In this document: one piece after another, positions 7,870 through 16,418 of the stretch
Layout of the letters: each line of letters opens with the position of its first letter
Position numbering within the stretch: the first letter of the stretch is position 1
Origin: JBEKDJ01 sp050014415
Lineage (GTDB): Bacteria; Desulfobacterota; BSN033; UBA1163
DNA: 29,758 nt
Assembly (NCBI GenBank): GCA_050014415.1
Contig: JBEKDJ010000059.1
Span: 1 to 29,758, forward strand
Reading direction: 5' to 3'
The notes under the pieces: model-generated
Database searches by the model: none
Seen by the model: only the letters and a program-made list of their open reading frames with translations
Told to the model about the DNA's origin: nothing
Position numbers and translations under genes: made by a program

Positions 7870-8613
7870 TCAGCCCTTCGTTCCAAATACTCTTTCCTTG
7901 TTCTTCAGAGCTTTATAGGCTTCGATGCAGCCGATGTCGTGCCACTCGCCTTCGTCTATGATGATCCCCCGGATCGATCCCGGTTTTTCTACGATTCTTC
8001 TGATAAAAGCCGAAACAACGGATTCGATTCTGCCTGCTTCAAGAAACTGAAGGATCGATGTTTCCAGAGCATAGATGCCGGCAAAGAGGTAGTTTTGAAC
8101 TCCCGGGTGTCCCAAAGTGTGCCCCAAAGTATTCCGGAGATCGCAGATCTCACCTTGCTCATTGATCTTCACATTCAGAAGAGGGCCGCTGCTTCGAAGG
8201 GCAAGGGTAACCTCTGGTTGCTTCTGCTCATGGACCTTCAGAAGCCTCTCCAAGGGAAGATCCGTCATCACGTCGCCGTTGTAGCACAGGATGGCCTCGT
8301 CTTCGTTCAGGAGATCTTCGATGTTTTTCAATCCTCCCGCCGTGTCTAGAAGAATTGGCTCATGACGAAAGAGTATGGGCACTCCCTGCCACTGTCTCTC
8401 AGGAAATCTTTTCAGGTAGACTTCCGGGCAATGATGGGTGTTCACGATGAAGCGATCCACGCCGGCTTTCAGGAGGTGATCCATCACATAGGTGATGATG
8501 GGGCGTCCTCCGATCTCCAGGAGCGGCTTCGGACATCGCTCCGTCAGAGGCCGGAGCCGCATCCCCAGCCCGGCCCCAAGGATAAAGGCTGTCTTAAATC
8601 GCCGCCCTTTCAA
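7870..8613 (-). CDS. MurU-like sugar-1-phosphate nucleotidyltransferase
   Basis: A 247-residue protein of the NTP_transferase family. The N-terminal signature reads AFILGAGLGMRLRPLT with CPKPLLEIGGRPII (residues 9-40), and the metal-binding Asp is in CYNGDVMTDL (about residue 114). MurU-type enzymes transfer UMP to MurNAc-1-phosphate, bypassing de novo UDP-MurNAc synthesis. The length (short, with no hexapeptide C-terminal domain) and pairing with an AmgK-like kinase support that role. A general glucose- or mannose-1-phosphate nucleotidyltransferase is the main alternative. The usual LAAG is LGAG here. It is separated from the kinase by 81 bases, so the two are probably co-transcribed. Confidence 0.72.
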   Translation of the reverse strand: MKGRRFKTAFILGAGLGMRLRPLTERCPKPLLEIGGRPIITYVMDHLLKAGVDRFIVNTHHCPEVYLKRFPERQWQGVPILFRHEPILLDTAGGLKNIEDLLNEDEAILCYNGDVMTDLPLERLLKVHEQKQPEVTLALRSSGPLLNVKINEQGEICDLRNTLGHTLGHPGVQNYLFAGIYALETSILQFLEAGRIESVVSAFIRRIVEKPGSIRGIIIDEGEWHDIGCIEAYKALKNKERVFGTKG

Positions 8614-8640
8614 CGTAATGCCTCACTGACTCATGAGTTT

Positions 8641-8706
8641 CTCGCAGAGCACTCAGAGAGACTCAGAGAAGTTTCCCCTCAGCGCACTCTGCGAGCTCCG
8701 TGCGAG
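8641..8706. repeat. Word palindrome 3 (CTCGCAGAG / CTCTGCGAG)
   Basis: CTCGCAGAG at 8641-8649 and CTCTGCGAG at 8687-8695 are perfect inverted copies. They are embedded in longer degenerate runs of CTCAGAGAGA-like and CTCAGCGCACTCTGCGAG-like words. I recall similar CTCTGCG-word repeats in intergenic DNA of other bacteria. It fills the gap between the permease and nucleotidyltransferase genes. Confidence 0.8.
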
Positions 8707-8712
8707 ATAGAT

Positions 8713-9908
8713 TCACGTCCTTTTCTTGCCGAACTCCGGATCAATCTTCACCAGCGCCGTCACGATAAACCCCGGGATCGTCGCAGCCATCACCCAGAGG
8801 AAGTAGTTCTGATAGCCCATCTGCTCCTGGAACCAGCCGCTCGCCATGGCTGGAATCATCATGCCCAAGGCCATGATTCCCGTGGAGATGGCGTAATGCA
8901 CCGTCTTGTACTCTCCCTCCGATACCATGATCATAATCATCGTGTAGGCCGTGAACCCAAAACCATAGCCGAATTGCTCCACGGCAACGCAGAGGTTGAT
9001 CAAATACACGTTGTCAGGCATGGCCTGTGAGACATAAACGAAGACGAGATTTGGCAGATGCATGGCGCAGACCATGGTCCAGATCCAGAACTTGAGCCCT
9101 TTTCTGTAAATGGCATACCCGCCTAAAAGCCCTCCCAGCATGAGTGCAATGACTCCCACCGTGCCGTAGATGATTCCTACTTCTGATGTGTTGAGTCCCA
9201 ATCCCCCTTTTGAGCGTGGATCGAGCAGAAAGGGAACGATGATTTTAACGAGCTGGGTCTCCGCGAACCGGTAGAAGAGAAAGAAAGCAAGAATGGTCAC
9301 GATCCCTTTTTTCTTGAAGAAGAGGCCGAAGATATGGAGAAACTCTGAAGTGACGGAAGTCGATGCGTTGCGACTGGCCGGACGGTCCACAGTCGGATAG
9401 GGAAGGACAAAAAAATGATAAAGGAATAGAGCCGTGAAAACGGCAGCCGCCAGAAAGAGGGTGATGGACCAGGCTCTGGGGATATTCGAACCGCTTTTTT
9501 CAAGGTAACCCGCAAAGACGACAAGCCCGCCCTTGGTTCCGATGGTAGCGATTCGGTAGAAGGTTGTTCGCACGCCGACAAAGGCGGATTGGTGATCCTC
9601 CGTGAGCCCCAGCATGTAGGAATGGTGAACGCAACGCAGGCAAGGGAGACCCCGATAAGGAGTTGCATCAGAAGAATCCAGTAGCGCTTCGTCCTGAAGA
9701 GGTCGACAAAGGGGCTCCAGAGCGGCTTAATGACCCAGGGAAGATAGAGCCAGCTTGTGTAGAGGGCGATGTGGGTGTTTGAGATGCCAAGGCGCTTGTA
9801 GAGGACTACTGAAACCGTCATCGCCATGATGTAAGGGATCCCTTCGGCAACGTACAGGGAGGGGACCCAGGTCCACGGATTTCGCGATGTCGGTCTTGGC
9901 GTAGACAT
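8713..9908 (-). pseudogene. AmpG-like MFS permease, frameshifted by an internal deletion
   Basis: AmpG-type permeases import anhydromuropeptides across the inner membrane. The first 98 codons (from ATG 9908) give a normal N-terminus: PWTWVPSLYVAEGIPY, SWLYLPWVIKPLWSP, then LIGVSLACVAFTIPT. The frame then departs at about 9615-9622. Resemblance resumes in another frame with YMLGLTEDHQSAFVGVR and runs to the end (8713). In intact relatives about 25-30 residues (the helix ending in the conserved SATHDIAADG segment) lie between these points, and they are missing here. So there is both a deletion and a frame change. The downstream part could start at ATG 9615 but would lack the first three helices. 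The transporter is probably dead unless this is an assembly artefact. Confidence 0.8.
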
Positions 9909-9917
9909 CTTCTTTCA

Positions 9918-10018
9918 CCATTGGAATACTGGATAGAACTGAGTGAAAAACAGAAAATAGAATCGAATCTTAACTTTCTCTTTTTTGGTCTGTTCCCATT
10001 CTTCCAACATTCCAATGG
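9918..10018. repeat. Word palindrome 4 (CCATTGGAAT)
   Basis: CCATTGGAAT at 9918-9927 and ATTCCAATGG at 10009-10018 are a perfect inverted pair. Between them are further variants: TGGAATACTGGATAG-like on the left and CCCATTCTTCCAACATTCC on the right. It separates the SpoIID/LytB gene from the broken permease. Confidence 0.75.
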
Positions 10019-10034
10019 TCCGGCTTCTGTTTTC

Positions 10035-11366
10035 TCAATAGATCTTCTTGATTTCCGTTCCCCGAAAATAGTGCCGTAGGATTTCCTCACCTGAAAATCC
10101 CCGGGTTGCCATGACAGCGGCGCCAATCTGGCAGAGTCCCACGCCGTGTCCCCAACCGGCACCATGAAAAATGAATCGCCCGGCATCCCCGTGAGAATCG
10201 TATTCCACCCTCACAAGGAATGCACTGCTGTAAAGGTGGCTCCGGGAGAGCCAGCGTCTGATTTCAAGCTCCTTTCCTACGACCATGCTCCTCTTCGAAC
10301 CGACGATCTTTAGCCGGGAGAGCCGGCCCGAGGGACCACGGCGAAGAGGTATGATTTCCTGTAGCTTCCCGAAATCAAAACCCGATTTTTCTCGCAAGAT
10401 CTCTTCCAATTCCTCCCGGGAATATTCGATCCTCCAGCGGAAAAAGTCCTTTGTCCCGCAGTCAAAGTCAGAAAGGATCTTTTCGAGAAAAGGTTCATCT
10501 TTTATGTTGCAATAGGCCTCAGGGGCAGAAAGAATCCATGCAGAAGCTTCTTCTTCCGGCCCGATCGGGAGATGGGGGACCGGTGCGTCTGAAATGCTTC
10601 CGAGATAAGGAACTCGTTTGTTATCCCAGGCTGTCTCAAACTCTTCCGTGATTCCGCCGCAGGCCTTTGAATATCGAGCATCACAGATCTCATCCTGGTA
10701 GGTGATGACCATCCCGCGGGTTTCCTGGACAGCCTCCTCGGCATGTTTGGATACGATCTTTGTGATTCCGTGATAGCGCTGGCAGTGGTCATCAGCGCAG
10801 ACATCGAAGAGGTCGTGATTCTCTCGGTCGTACCAGCATATGACCTCTCCTTCTTTTTCAATGGTCTTCCCCACCGCTATGGATTCTTCTCTTTTTTTTC
10901 CTCTACGATCAAGCGCCGCCAGGAGCCAGCTTCGGGATAGGATGGCGTGGGCCTTCAAGAATTCCATCGGAGCGACACCACTCATCTCCGAGGAGATCGC
11001 ACTCGTCAAATAGTCTTCAAGGCAGATTTCATTGATAGCAGCTATCGTTCCATCCTTGCGCAGCCTGAGAATGATGTCGCCCCGAAAGGTCTGATCCTCT
11101 GTCCTCTCCCAGTGGAACCGGTTTCCGATGGTCACGTTAAAGAGTTTGAACCTCGAATCGGTAGGGGCTGTGAGCCTGATCGATGGAGAACGGTAGATTT
11201 CACGGTGGGCGTCGTCGGCGAACACGATCTCCCCTGCCTCTGCCCTTGCTGAAAACCGGCCTGCCACAGGGCCGAACCCATCTCCGCGGAAATTTCCATG
11301 AAGCAGACCGGTGATTTCGGTTTGCTGGTCCATGATCCCTACAGTAATCTTCGGTTGAGTTTTCAT
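10035..11366 (-). CDS. SpoIID/LytB-domain protein without signal peptide
   Basis: SpoIID/LytB domains are found in lytic transglycosylases that cleave peptide-free glycan strands, and in their amidase enhancers. Here the domain spans most of 443 residues: ICLEDYLTSAISSEMSG with APMEFLKAHAILSRSW, the central DARYSKACGGITEEFETAW (the GG-containing signature), and the C-terminal HGAGWGHGVGLCQIGAAVMA. I prefer ATG 11366 (MKTQPKITVG); an upstream in-frame TTG (11390) lies inside a repeat. No signal peptide or membrane helix is visible, so it may act in the cytosol, unlike the sporulation enzymes. With the amidase, DUF4922, kinase and nucleotidyltransferase genes nearby, I infer a role in processing imported muropeptides. 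Confidence 0.82.
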   Translation of the reverse strand: MKTQPKITVGIMDQQTEITGLLHGNFRGDGFGPVAGRFSARAEAGEIVFADDAHREIYRSPSIRLTAPTDSRFKLFNVTIGNRFHWERTEDQTFRGDIILRLRKDGTIAAINEICLEDYLTSAISSEMSGVAPMEFLKAHAILSRSWLLAALDRRGKKREESIAVGKTIEKEGEVICWYDRENHDLFDVCADDHCQRYHGITKIVSKHAEEAVQETRGMVITYQDEICDARYSKACGGITEEFETAWDNKRVPYLGSISDAPVPHLPIGPEEEASAWILSAPEAYCNIKDEPFLEKILSDFDCGTKDFFRWRIEYSREELEEILREKSGFDFGKLQEIIPLRRGPSGRLSRLKIVGSKRSMVVGKELEIRRWLSRSHLYSSAFLVRVEYDSHGDAGRFIFHGAGWGHGVGLCQIGAAVMATRGFSGEEILRHYFRGTEIKKIY

Positions 11367-11376
11367 TGGTTCCAAA

Positions 11377-11650
11377 ATCTCAGGATTCAAGGATTCAAGG
11401 GTCCAAGGGCTTAAGTGTCTGTTCTCTCATGATTGAGAACTTATCCGCAAGTAATTTTCCCCCTTTTAGTAGAGGGGGCGAGGGGGGATTTAAAGTGTCA
11501 ACCATTGGCAAATCGCCCTAAATCTCCCTTTTCCAAAGGGGACATACCAAGCAATTATTATTTACGGATAAGCTCTTAATAAGTGCATTCGACTCTTTAA
11601 AGTTCTTTATTATTTCACTCGAATCCTAGAATCCTTGTCCGCTGGAACCC
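11377..11650. repeat. Word palindrome 5 (CAAGGATTCAAGG), split by a MITE
   Basis: The left arm has CAGGATTCAAGGATTCAAGG followed by GTCCAAGGG (11381-11409). The right arm has GAATCCTAGAATCCTTG (11621-11637), which is the complement of CAAGGATTCTAGGATTC. The element at 11433-11579 lies between the arms. Confidence 0.7.
11433..11579. mobile_element. MITE-like element A, 147 bp
   Basis: The left terminus TTGAGAACTTATCCGCAA (11433-11450) and the complement of the right terminus, TTAAGAGCTTATCCGTAA (11562-11579), match at all but three positions. Inside are two complementary arms, each a small hairpin plus a GGGATTT-like tail: CCCCTTTTAGTAGAGGGG with GGGGGGATTT near 11459-11492, and AAATCTCCCTTTTCC with AAAGGGG near 11520-11541. 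It has no coding capacity. It is a non-autonomous palindromic element; no clear target-site duplication was seen. Confidence 0.8.
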
Positions 11651-11852
11651 TATTTCTATCGATGCACCTAACGTTATTACTTTTCCGAAGGCGTTGTCAA
11701 TTCACTGCGAGAATTTATTATTGAACACAAAAATCTGTGATCGGGTATTGATGAGGCAGAAAGGGAGTTTTTCCTTAAGTTATGATCAGAACGGTGAAGT
11801 CTGCGGGACCAGCCAAGAAGGGGATATCTGGTTCGGATAAGAAAAAATGGGG

Positions 11853-12278
11853 CTAGGGGAGGCCTTGGGGTTTGTGACGCTTCCTCTCAGCCACCTTCAA
11901 TCTGGCTAAAGAACGACGCAGGGCAGCCTCAGCGGCAGCAGCATCTGCGGTAAGAGGCGCTGCTTTCATTGTTTCTTGAGCACGCTTCTTGGCTTCCTCA
12001 GCGCGTGTGACATCAATTTCATCAGCCCTTTCACAGGCATCGGCCAAGATAATCACTTTGTCAGGACGCACTTCAAGAAAGCCGCCACTTATGACGAGGT
12101 ATTCTTCTTCCTTATCCTTTCTGATTATTAAATCCCCAGGCTGGAGCATCGTCATCAAAGGGGCATGATGGGGAAGTATACCCAGTTGTCCCTCCACACC
12201 CCAGGCAATTAACGCGCTCACATCATCAGAGAAGACCATTCTTTCTGCAGTAACAATCTCTAATTTAAATGTTGCCAT
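11853..12278 (-). CDS. atpC: F-type ATP synthase epsilon subunit
   Basis: A 141-residue epsilon subunit, part of the F1 central stalk that couples rotation and can inhibit hydrolysis. The N-terminal beta-sandwich begins MATFKLEIVTAERMVFSDDV and continues with VEGQLGILPHHAPLMTML and GGFLEVRPDKVIILAD, all typical. The C-terminal helical hairpin (AAEAALRRSLARLKVAERK) is present, so the inhibitory region is complete. It is the last gene of the operon, 214 bases after atpD because of an intervening repeat. Confidence 0.96.
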   Translation of the reverse strand: MATFKLEIVTAERMVFSDDVSALIAWGVEGQLGILPHHAPLMTMLQPGDLIIRKDKEEEYLVISGGFLEVRPDKVIILADACERADEIDVTRAEEAKKRAQETMKAAPLTADAAAAEAALRRSLARLKVAERKRHKPQGLP

Positions 12279-12307
12279 ACCTTCAGTTTACCTAACAGGT
12301 CCCCCAC

Positions 12308-12452
12308 GAAATCCTAAATCCGAAATGTTTTAAAATCCAAATGTCAACGCTTTGATTTAGGAATTGAGGGATTTAGGAATTTGGGGATTTAATTCCCTAC
12401 TCCCTAAATTCGCAATCCCTAAATTCATTTCGAATCTAAAATCCAAACTACC
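12308..12452. repeat. Word palindrome 6 (AATCCCTAAATTC type) between atpD and atpC
   Basis: AATCCTAAATCCGAAAT on the left is followed by GATTTAGGAATTGAGGG and ATTTAGGAATTTGGGGATTT. The complementary AATTCCCTACTCCCTAAATT and CAATCCCTAAATTC come next. Several alternative stems are possible. It separates two genes of one operon, so a strong stem here could change epsilon output relative to beta. Confidence 0.8.
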
Positions 12453-12492
12453 TTGCCCGATTTTTGCATAAGAATCTATCGAGGAAGGGATT

Positions 12493-13884
12493 TTATCCTC
12501 GTATCTGTTTGGCCTTTTCTACTGCTTCATCAATGGCTCCGACCAAATAGAAAGCGGCTTCAGGAAGATCATCGTGTTTTCCTTCTAAGATTTCCTTATA
12601 GCCTCTCACGGTCTCCTTGATGGGGACGTACCTGCCCGGGGTCCCAGTAAATTGTTCAGCGACATGAAATGGCTGGGAGCAGAACCTCTGAATCTTTCTG
12701 GCTCTGGCTACCGTGAGCTTATCTTCTCGACTCAATTCCTCTATGCCCAAGATAGCGATGATATCCTGCAATTCTTTATATCTCTGTAAGGTCGACTGCA
12801 CCCCTCGAGCGACTCGATAATGTTCCTCGCCGACAATGGCAGGATCAAGGATTCGAGAGGTGGAAGTCAGAGGGTCGACAGCCGGGTAAATTCCCAACTC
12901 AGCGATTGAACGCTCTAAAGCCACGACGGCATCGAGATGACCATAGGTCGCGACAATGCCTGGATCGCTGTAATCATCAGCGGGAACATAGATGGCCTGA
13001 AAAGAAGTGATGGAGCCTTTCTTCGTCGAAGTAATCCTTTCTTCTAACTCTCCTACGTCTGTACCCAATGTTGGCTGATAACCAACGGCTGAGGGCATGC
13101 GCCCGAGAAGGGCGGATAATTCCATATTCGCCAGAACATAGCGATAGATGTTATCAATGAACAGAAGCACATCCTGGCCTTCAATATCACGGAAATATTC
13201 TGCTACGGTGACACCTGTGAGGGCCACACGGGATCGGACACCAGGGGTTTCATTCATCTGACCGAAGACCATCACGGTCTTATCCATGACGCCTGACCTT
13301 TTCATCTCCAACCACAGGTCATTCCCTTCTCGGGATCTTTCACCAACCCCAGCAAAGACGGAAAATCCTCCATGCTCAGCAGCAATATTGCGAATAAGCT
13401 CCATAATGATGACGGTCTTACCAACCCCGGCTCCCCCATAAGCACCGATCTTGCCACCTCTTGTAAATGGAGTGACGAGATCCATTACTTTCAGCCCTGT
13501 CTCAAGCATTTGAGGAGTAGTCTCTTGCTCCGTAAGGGGAGGAGGTGAACGGTGAATCGGCCATCTCTGATCGGTTTTCACCTCACCCAATCCATCGATT
13601 GCTTCGCCGAAAACATTAAACAACCTCCCTAATGTTGCCCGCCCTACGGGCACAGAGATAGAAGTCCCCATATCAATCGCTTCAGCTCCCCTTGCCAAAC
13701 CATCCGTGGGGGTTAAAGAAACACTACGCACCCAATTGTTGCCAACATGAGCTTGTACCTCAACGATCACTTTTGTTCCCTTCATGGGAATGACGATGCC
13801 ATTATGGATAGCCGGCAGCTCGCCCTGAGGAAATTCTATATCCACTACGGTCCCTATGACTTGTACGACTTTCCCTTTTGCCAT
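12493..13884 (-). CDS. atpD: F-type ATP synthase beta subunit
   Basis: The catalytic subunit of F1, 463 residues. The P-loop GGAGVGKT, the GERSREGNDL loop, FIDNIYRYVLANMELSALL, the SALLGRMPSAVGYQPTL segment and the EELSRED version of the DELSEED lever (GIEELSREDKL) are all present, so it should be catalytically competent. The ATG (13884) follows GAAGGAG closely. FIDNIYRYVLANMELS and HVGNNWVRSV differ from the common FIDNIFRFTQAG form. They recall beta subunits of Chloroflexi (Dehalococcoides) as I remember them. A 118-bp MITE-like element lies between this gene and atpG. Confidence 0.98.
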   Translation of the reverse strand: MAKGKVVQVIGTVVDIEFPQGELPAIHNGIVIPMKGTKVIVEVQAHVGNNWVRSVSLTPTDGLARGAEAIDMGTSISVPVGRATLGRLFNVFGEAIDGLGEVKTDQRWPIHRSPPPLTEQETTPQMLETGLKVMDLVTPFTRGGKIGAYGGAGVGKTVIIMELIRNIAAEHGGFSVFAGVGERSREGNDLWLEMKRSGVMDKTVMVFGQMNETPGVRSRVALTGVTVAEYFRDIEGQDVLLFIDNIYRYVLANMELSALLGRMPSAVGYQPTLGTDVGELEERITSTKKGSITSFQAIYVPADDYSDPGIVATYGHLDAVVALERSIAELGIYPAVDPLTSTSRILDPAIVGEEHYRVARGVQSTLQRYKELQDIIAILGIEELSREDKLTVARARKIQRFCSQPFHVAEQFTGTPGRYVPIKETVRGYKEILEGKHDDLPEAAFYLVGAIDEAVEKAKQIRG

Positions 13885-13911
13885 CTCCTTCGCTCCTCAC
13901 TCTTGATGAAT

Positions 13912-14029
13912 TCGTAAAAAGTCAAAAACCAGAAAAATTTCATGCTGAACTTGATTCAGCATCTAAACAAATAAAAAACCTATGAGACCCTGAAACGAGT
14001 TCAGGGTGACAAATTGGGACTTTTTACGA
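13912..14029. mobile_element. MITE-like element B, 118 bp, inside the atp operon
   Basis: Perfect 12-bp terminal inverted repeats are present: TCGTAAAAAGTC at 13912-13923 and GACTTTTTACGA at 14018-14029. It contains two perfect internal hairpins: ATGCTGAA/TTCAGCAT (13942-13949, 13955-13962) and CCCTGAA/TTCAGGG (13988-13994, 14000-14006), each with a five-base loop. There is no coding capacity. It ends 16 bases from the atpG stop codon. Confidence 0.88.
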
Positions 14030-14045
14030 GACCCTTACTCTTGGC

Positions 14046-14906
14046 TTATACCGTTAAAGCCTCAGCCCCTCCGCTGATATCACAGATTTCCTTTGTGATC
14101 ATCTCCTGCCTTGCTTTATTCAAAGATAAGGTTAAATCTTTGGTCAGGTCTTCAGCATTGTCGCCTGCATTACGCATGGCTACCATCCGTGCGGATTGTT
14201 CACTCGCGATCAGCTCAAGAATAGCATGATATACTTCCATCTCTACAAATCTTGGTAATAATTCATTTAGAACGGTGAAAGGATCAGGCTCATAAATATA
14301 TTCCGCCACCTGCCCCGGAGGAAGTTTTGCCGGTTCAATGGGGAGCAAGACTTCCATCGTAGGTTTCTGCACCATGGTACTGATAAAATGAGGGTAGGCG
14401 AGGTAGACCAAATCAACCTCACCATTGCTGTAGTCATCAATCACGACTCTTGAGATTGGCAGAGTTTCCTGCATGGTCGCTCGATCGCTGATGCCAGTGA
14501 ATTCAGCACGTACATTCAGTTTGGCAATGCGAGCGAAGGCTCTCGCCTTGCGACCCACAGTAATCACGGTTACGGGAACCTTTTGTCCCAGGATAAACTC
14601 CGCCACAAGCCGATTCAGGTTCGTATTCAATCCACCACATAATCCTCGGTCAGTACCAATGTGGACGACTCCAATTTTTTTCACTTCGCGTTTCTCTAGT
14701 AATGGAAGGACTTTTCCTTTGATAAGAGGTTCAATGGCAAGATCCGCAATCACCTGGCGTATTTTTTCAGTGTAAGGTCGCCCTGCCAGTGCCTGTTGCT
14801 GCGTTCTCCTCATTTTAGCAGTGGCCACCATCTCCATAGCACGGACAATCTTCGTGGTACCCTGGATACTCCGTATGCGGCGGCGTAAGACTTGAATACT
14901 AGCCAT
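14046..14906 (-). CDS. atpG: F-type ATP synthase gamma subunit
   Basis: The rotor shaft of F1, 286 residues. The N-terminal helix has RRIRSIQGTTKIVRAMEMVATAKM (here split: RRIRSIQGTTKI, then AMEMVATAKMRR), and a central segment has TDRGLCGGLNTNLNR. The C-terminal helix carries MVAMRNAGDNAEDL and LNKARQEMITKEI, all diagnostic. The gene starts one base before the atpA stop boundary (adjacent at 14906/14907), indicating tight coupling with alpha. Confidence 0.97.
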   Translation of the reverse strand: MASIQVLRRRIRSIQGTTKIVRAMEMVATAKMRRTQQQALAGRPYTEKIRQVIADLAIEPLIKGKVLPLLEKREVKKIGVVHIGTDRGLCGGLNTNLNRLVAEFILGQKVPVTVITVGRKARAFARIAKLNVRAEFTGISDRATMQETLPISRVVIDDYSNGEVDLVYLAYPHFISTMVQKPTMEVLLPIEPAKLPPGQVAEYIYEPDPFTVLNELLPRFVEMEVYHAILELIASEQSARMVAMRNAGDNAEDLTKDLTLSLNKARQEMITKEICDISGGAEALTV

Positions 14907-16418
14907 CTAGAAAGTACTTCCTTGTTTAAACTCTGTGATCGCTGCCTTCAAAAGATTTTCAGTTTCTGTTTTTATCTCATACTCCGTATTAATTTTTTTC
15001 TCTATCTCAGGATGATTCGTCTCCATGAATCGGTGAAAATTCTCTTCCCAGGATATGACTTTTTCCACGGGAACGTCATCAAGATAACCATTGGTTACAG
15101 CATAAAGAATGCTTGACTGTTTCCCAAGGGACATCGGGGATTGCACGGGTTGCTTCAATACCTCTGTAATGCGACGACCCCGCTCCAGTTGGTCCTTGGT
15201 TGCCTTATCTAATTCCTCACTCCCAAACTTGGCAAAGGCTTCCAATTCACGAAACTGGGCGAGCTCCAATCTCAGCCTGCCGGCTACCTGTCTCATGGCT
15301 TTCCTTTGAGCTGAACCACCTACCCGGGAGACGGATAATCCCACATTGATCGCCGGACGAATTCCGGCATTAAATAAATCTGGCTCAAGATAGATCTGCC
15401 CGTCCGTGATGGAAATGACATTGGTCGGGATATAGGCTGAAATATCTCCAAGTTGCGTTTCAATAATAGGCAGAGCTGTCAGGGAGCCACCCCCATGCGC
15501 TGGAGCTAATTTGGCAGCCCTTTCCAGAAGCCGGCTATGGAGGTAAAAAATATCGCCGGGATAAGCCTCCCTCCCTGGTGGGCGGCGCAACAACAGGGAA
15601 AGTTGGCGATAAGCCCAGGCGTGTTTATAAAGATCGTCATAGAGAATCAAAGCATCTTTCCCCTGTTCCATAAACTCCTCACCCATCGCACAGCCTGCAT
15701 AAGGGGCGATATATTGGAGCGGAGCCGGGTCTGATGAATCCGCTGCTACTATGATCGTGTACTCCATTGCTCCATATTTCTCGAGGGTCGCTATGGCCTG
15801 AGCCACCTTGGACGTTTTTTGGCCAATGGCAACGTAGATGCAGATCAAATTTTGGCCCTTCTGAGCGATGATACTATCCAGGACAATGGCTGACTTGCCG
15901 GTAAAACGGTCACCAATAATAAGCTCGCGCTGTCCTCGGCCAATGGGGATCATACTATCTATTGCTTTAATACCCGTCATGACGGGTGTATCGACGGGTG
16001 CTCTCTTTGTTACGTCTGGCGCCACTATCTCTATTGGACGAGTTTTCGTTGTCTTAATGGGCCCCTTACCGTCAAGGGGGCGTCCCAGAGGATCAACCAC
16101 CCTACCTATAAGAGCCTCTCCAACAGGAACCTCTATGACTCTTCCTGTCGTTTTTACCTCATCCCCCTCTCTGATCTTACTGCAATCGCCGAGGATAACG
16201 GTTCCGACATTCTCCTCCTCCAGGTTTAAAGCCAAACCAGTAATATCATGGGGGAATTGGAGTAATTCATTGTAAGCTGCCTCTCCTAGCCCATGGACAC
16301 GAGCGATGCCATCACCTACTTCTATCACTGTCCCCACGTTCGTAACAGTCACAGCAGCACCAAAACGCTCAATTTGCTCCTTGATTACAGCAACAATATC
16401 TTGGTCTCGGGTTGCCAT
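14907..16418 (-). CDS. atpA: F-type ATP synthase alpha subunit
   Basis: The regulatory nucleotide-binding subunit of F1, 503 residues. It has the P-loop GDRFTGKSA (more usually GDRQTGKTA), the early IEVGDGIARVHGL motif, ALILYDDLYKHAWAYRQLSLLLRRPPGREAYPGD (seen as YDDLYKHAWAYRQLSLL and RRPPGREAYPGD), and GLSVSRVGGSAQ. These are family hallmarks. The GDRFTGKS substitution keeps the Lys and Ser needed for nucleotide binding. It is followed directly by atpG. Confidence 0.98.
   Translation of the reverse strand: MATRDQDIVAVIKEQIERFGAAVTVTNVGTVIEVGDGIARVHGLGEAAYNELLQFPHDITGLALNLEEENVGTVILGDCSKIREGDEVKTTGRVIEVPVGEALIGRVVDPLGRPLDGKGPIKTTKTRPIEIVAPDVTKRAPVDTPVMTGIKAIDSMIPIGRGQRELIIGDRFTGKSAIVLDSIIAQKGQNLICIYVAIGQKTSKVAQAIATLEKYGAMEYTIIVAADSSDPAPLQYIAPYAGCAMGEEFMEQGKDALILYDDLYKHAWAYRQLSLLLRRPPGREAYPGDIFYLHSRLLERAAKLAPAHGGGSLTALPIIETQLGDISAYIPTNVISITDGQIYLEPDLFNAGIRPAINVGLSVSRVGGSAQRKAMRQVAGRLRLELAQFRELEAFAKFGSEELDKATKDQLERGRRITEVLKQPVQSPMSLGKQSSILYAVTNGYLDDVPVEKVISWEENFHRFMETNHPEIEKKINTEYEIKTETENLLKAAITEFKQGSTF

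Larger units (their letters stand above)
11367..11852. other. Gap between SpoIID/LytB gene and atpC: repeats, no gene
   Basis: This 486-base gap holds a word palindrome with arms near 11377-11409 and 11620-11650, and a MITE-like element (11433-11579) between the arms. From 11650 to 11852 I see no gene or clear terminator. Confidence 0.6.

Noticed and set aside
8362..9030. 222-codon plus-strand open frame
   Set aside because: It lies antisense to the MurU-like and permease genes and shows no family motif, so it is a frame shadow.
11438..11450. CTTATCCGCAA resembling a DnaA box (TTATCCACA)
   Set aside because: It occurs only as the terminal repeat of element A, mirrored at 11562-11572, with no cluster of boxes or AT-rich unwinding region. 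An origin is not supported.
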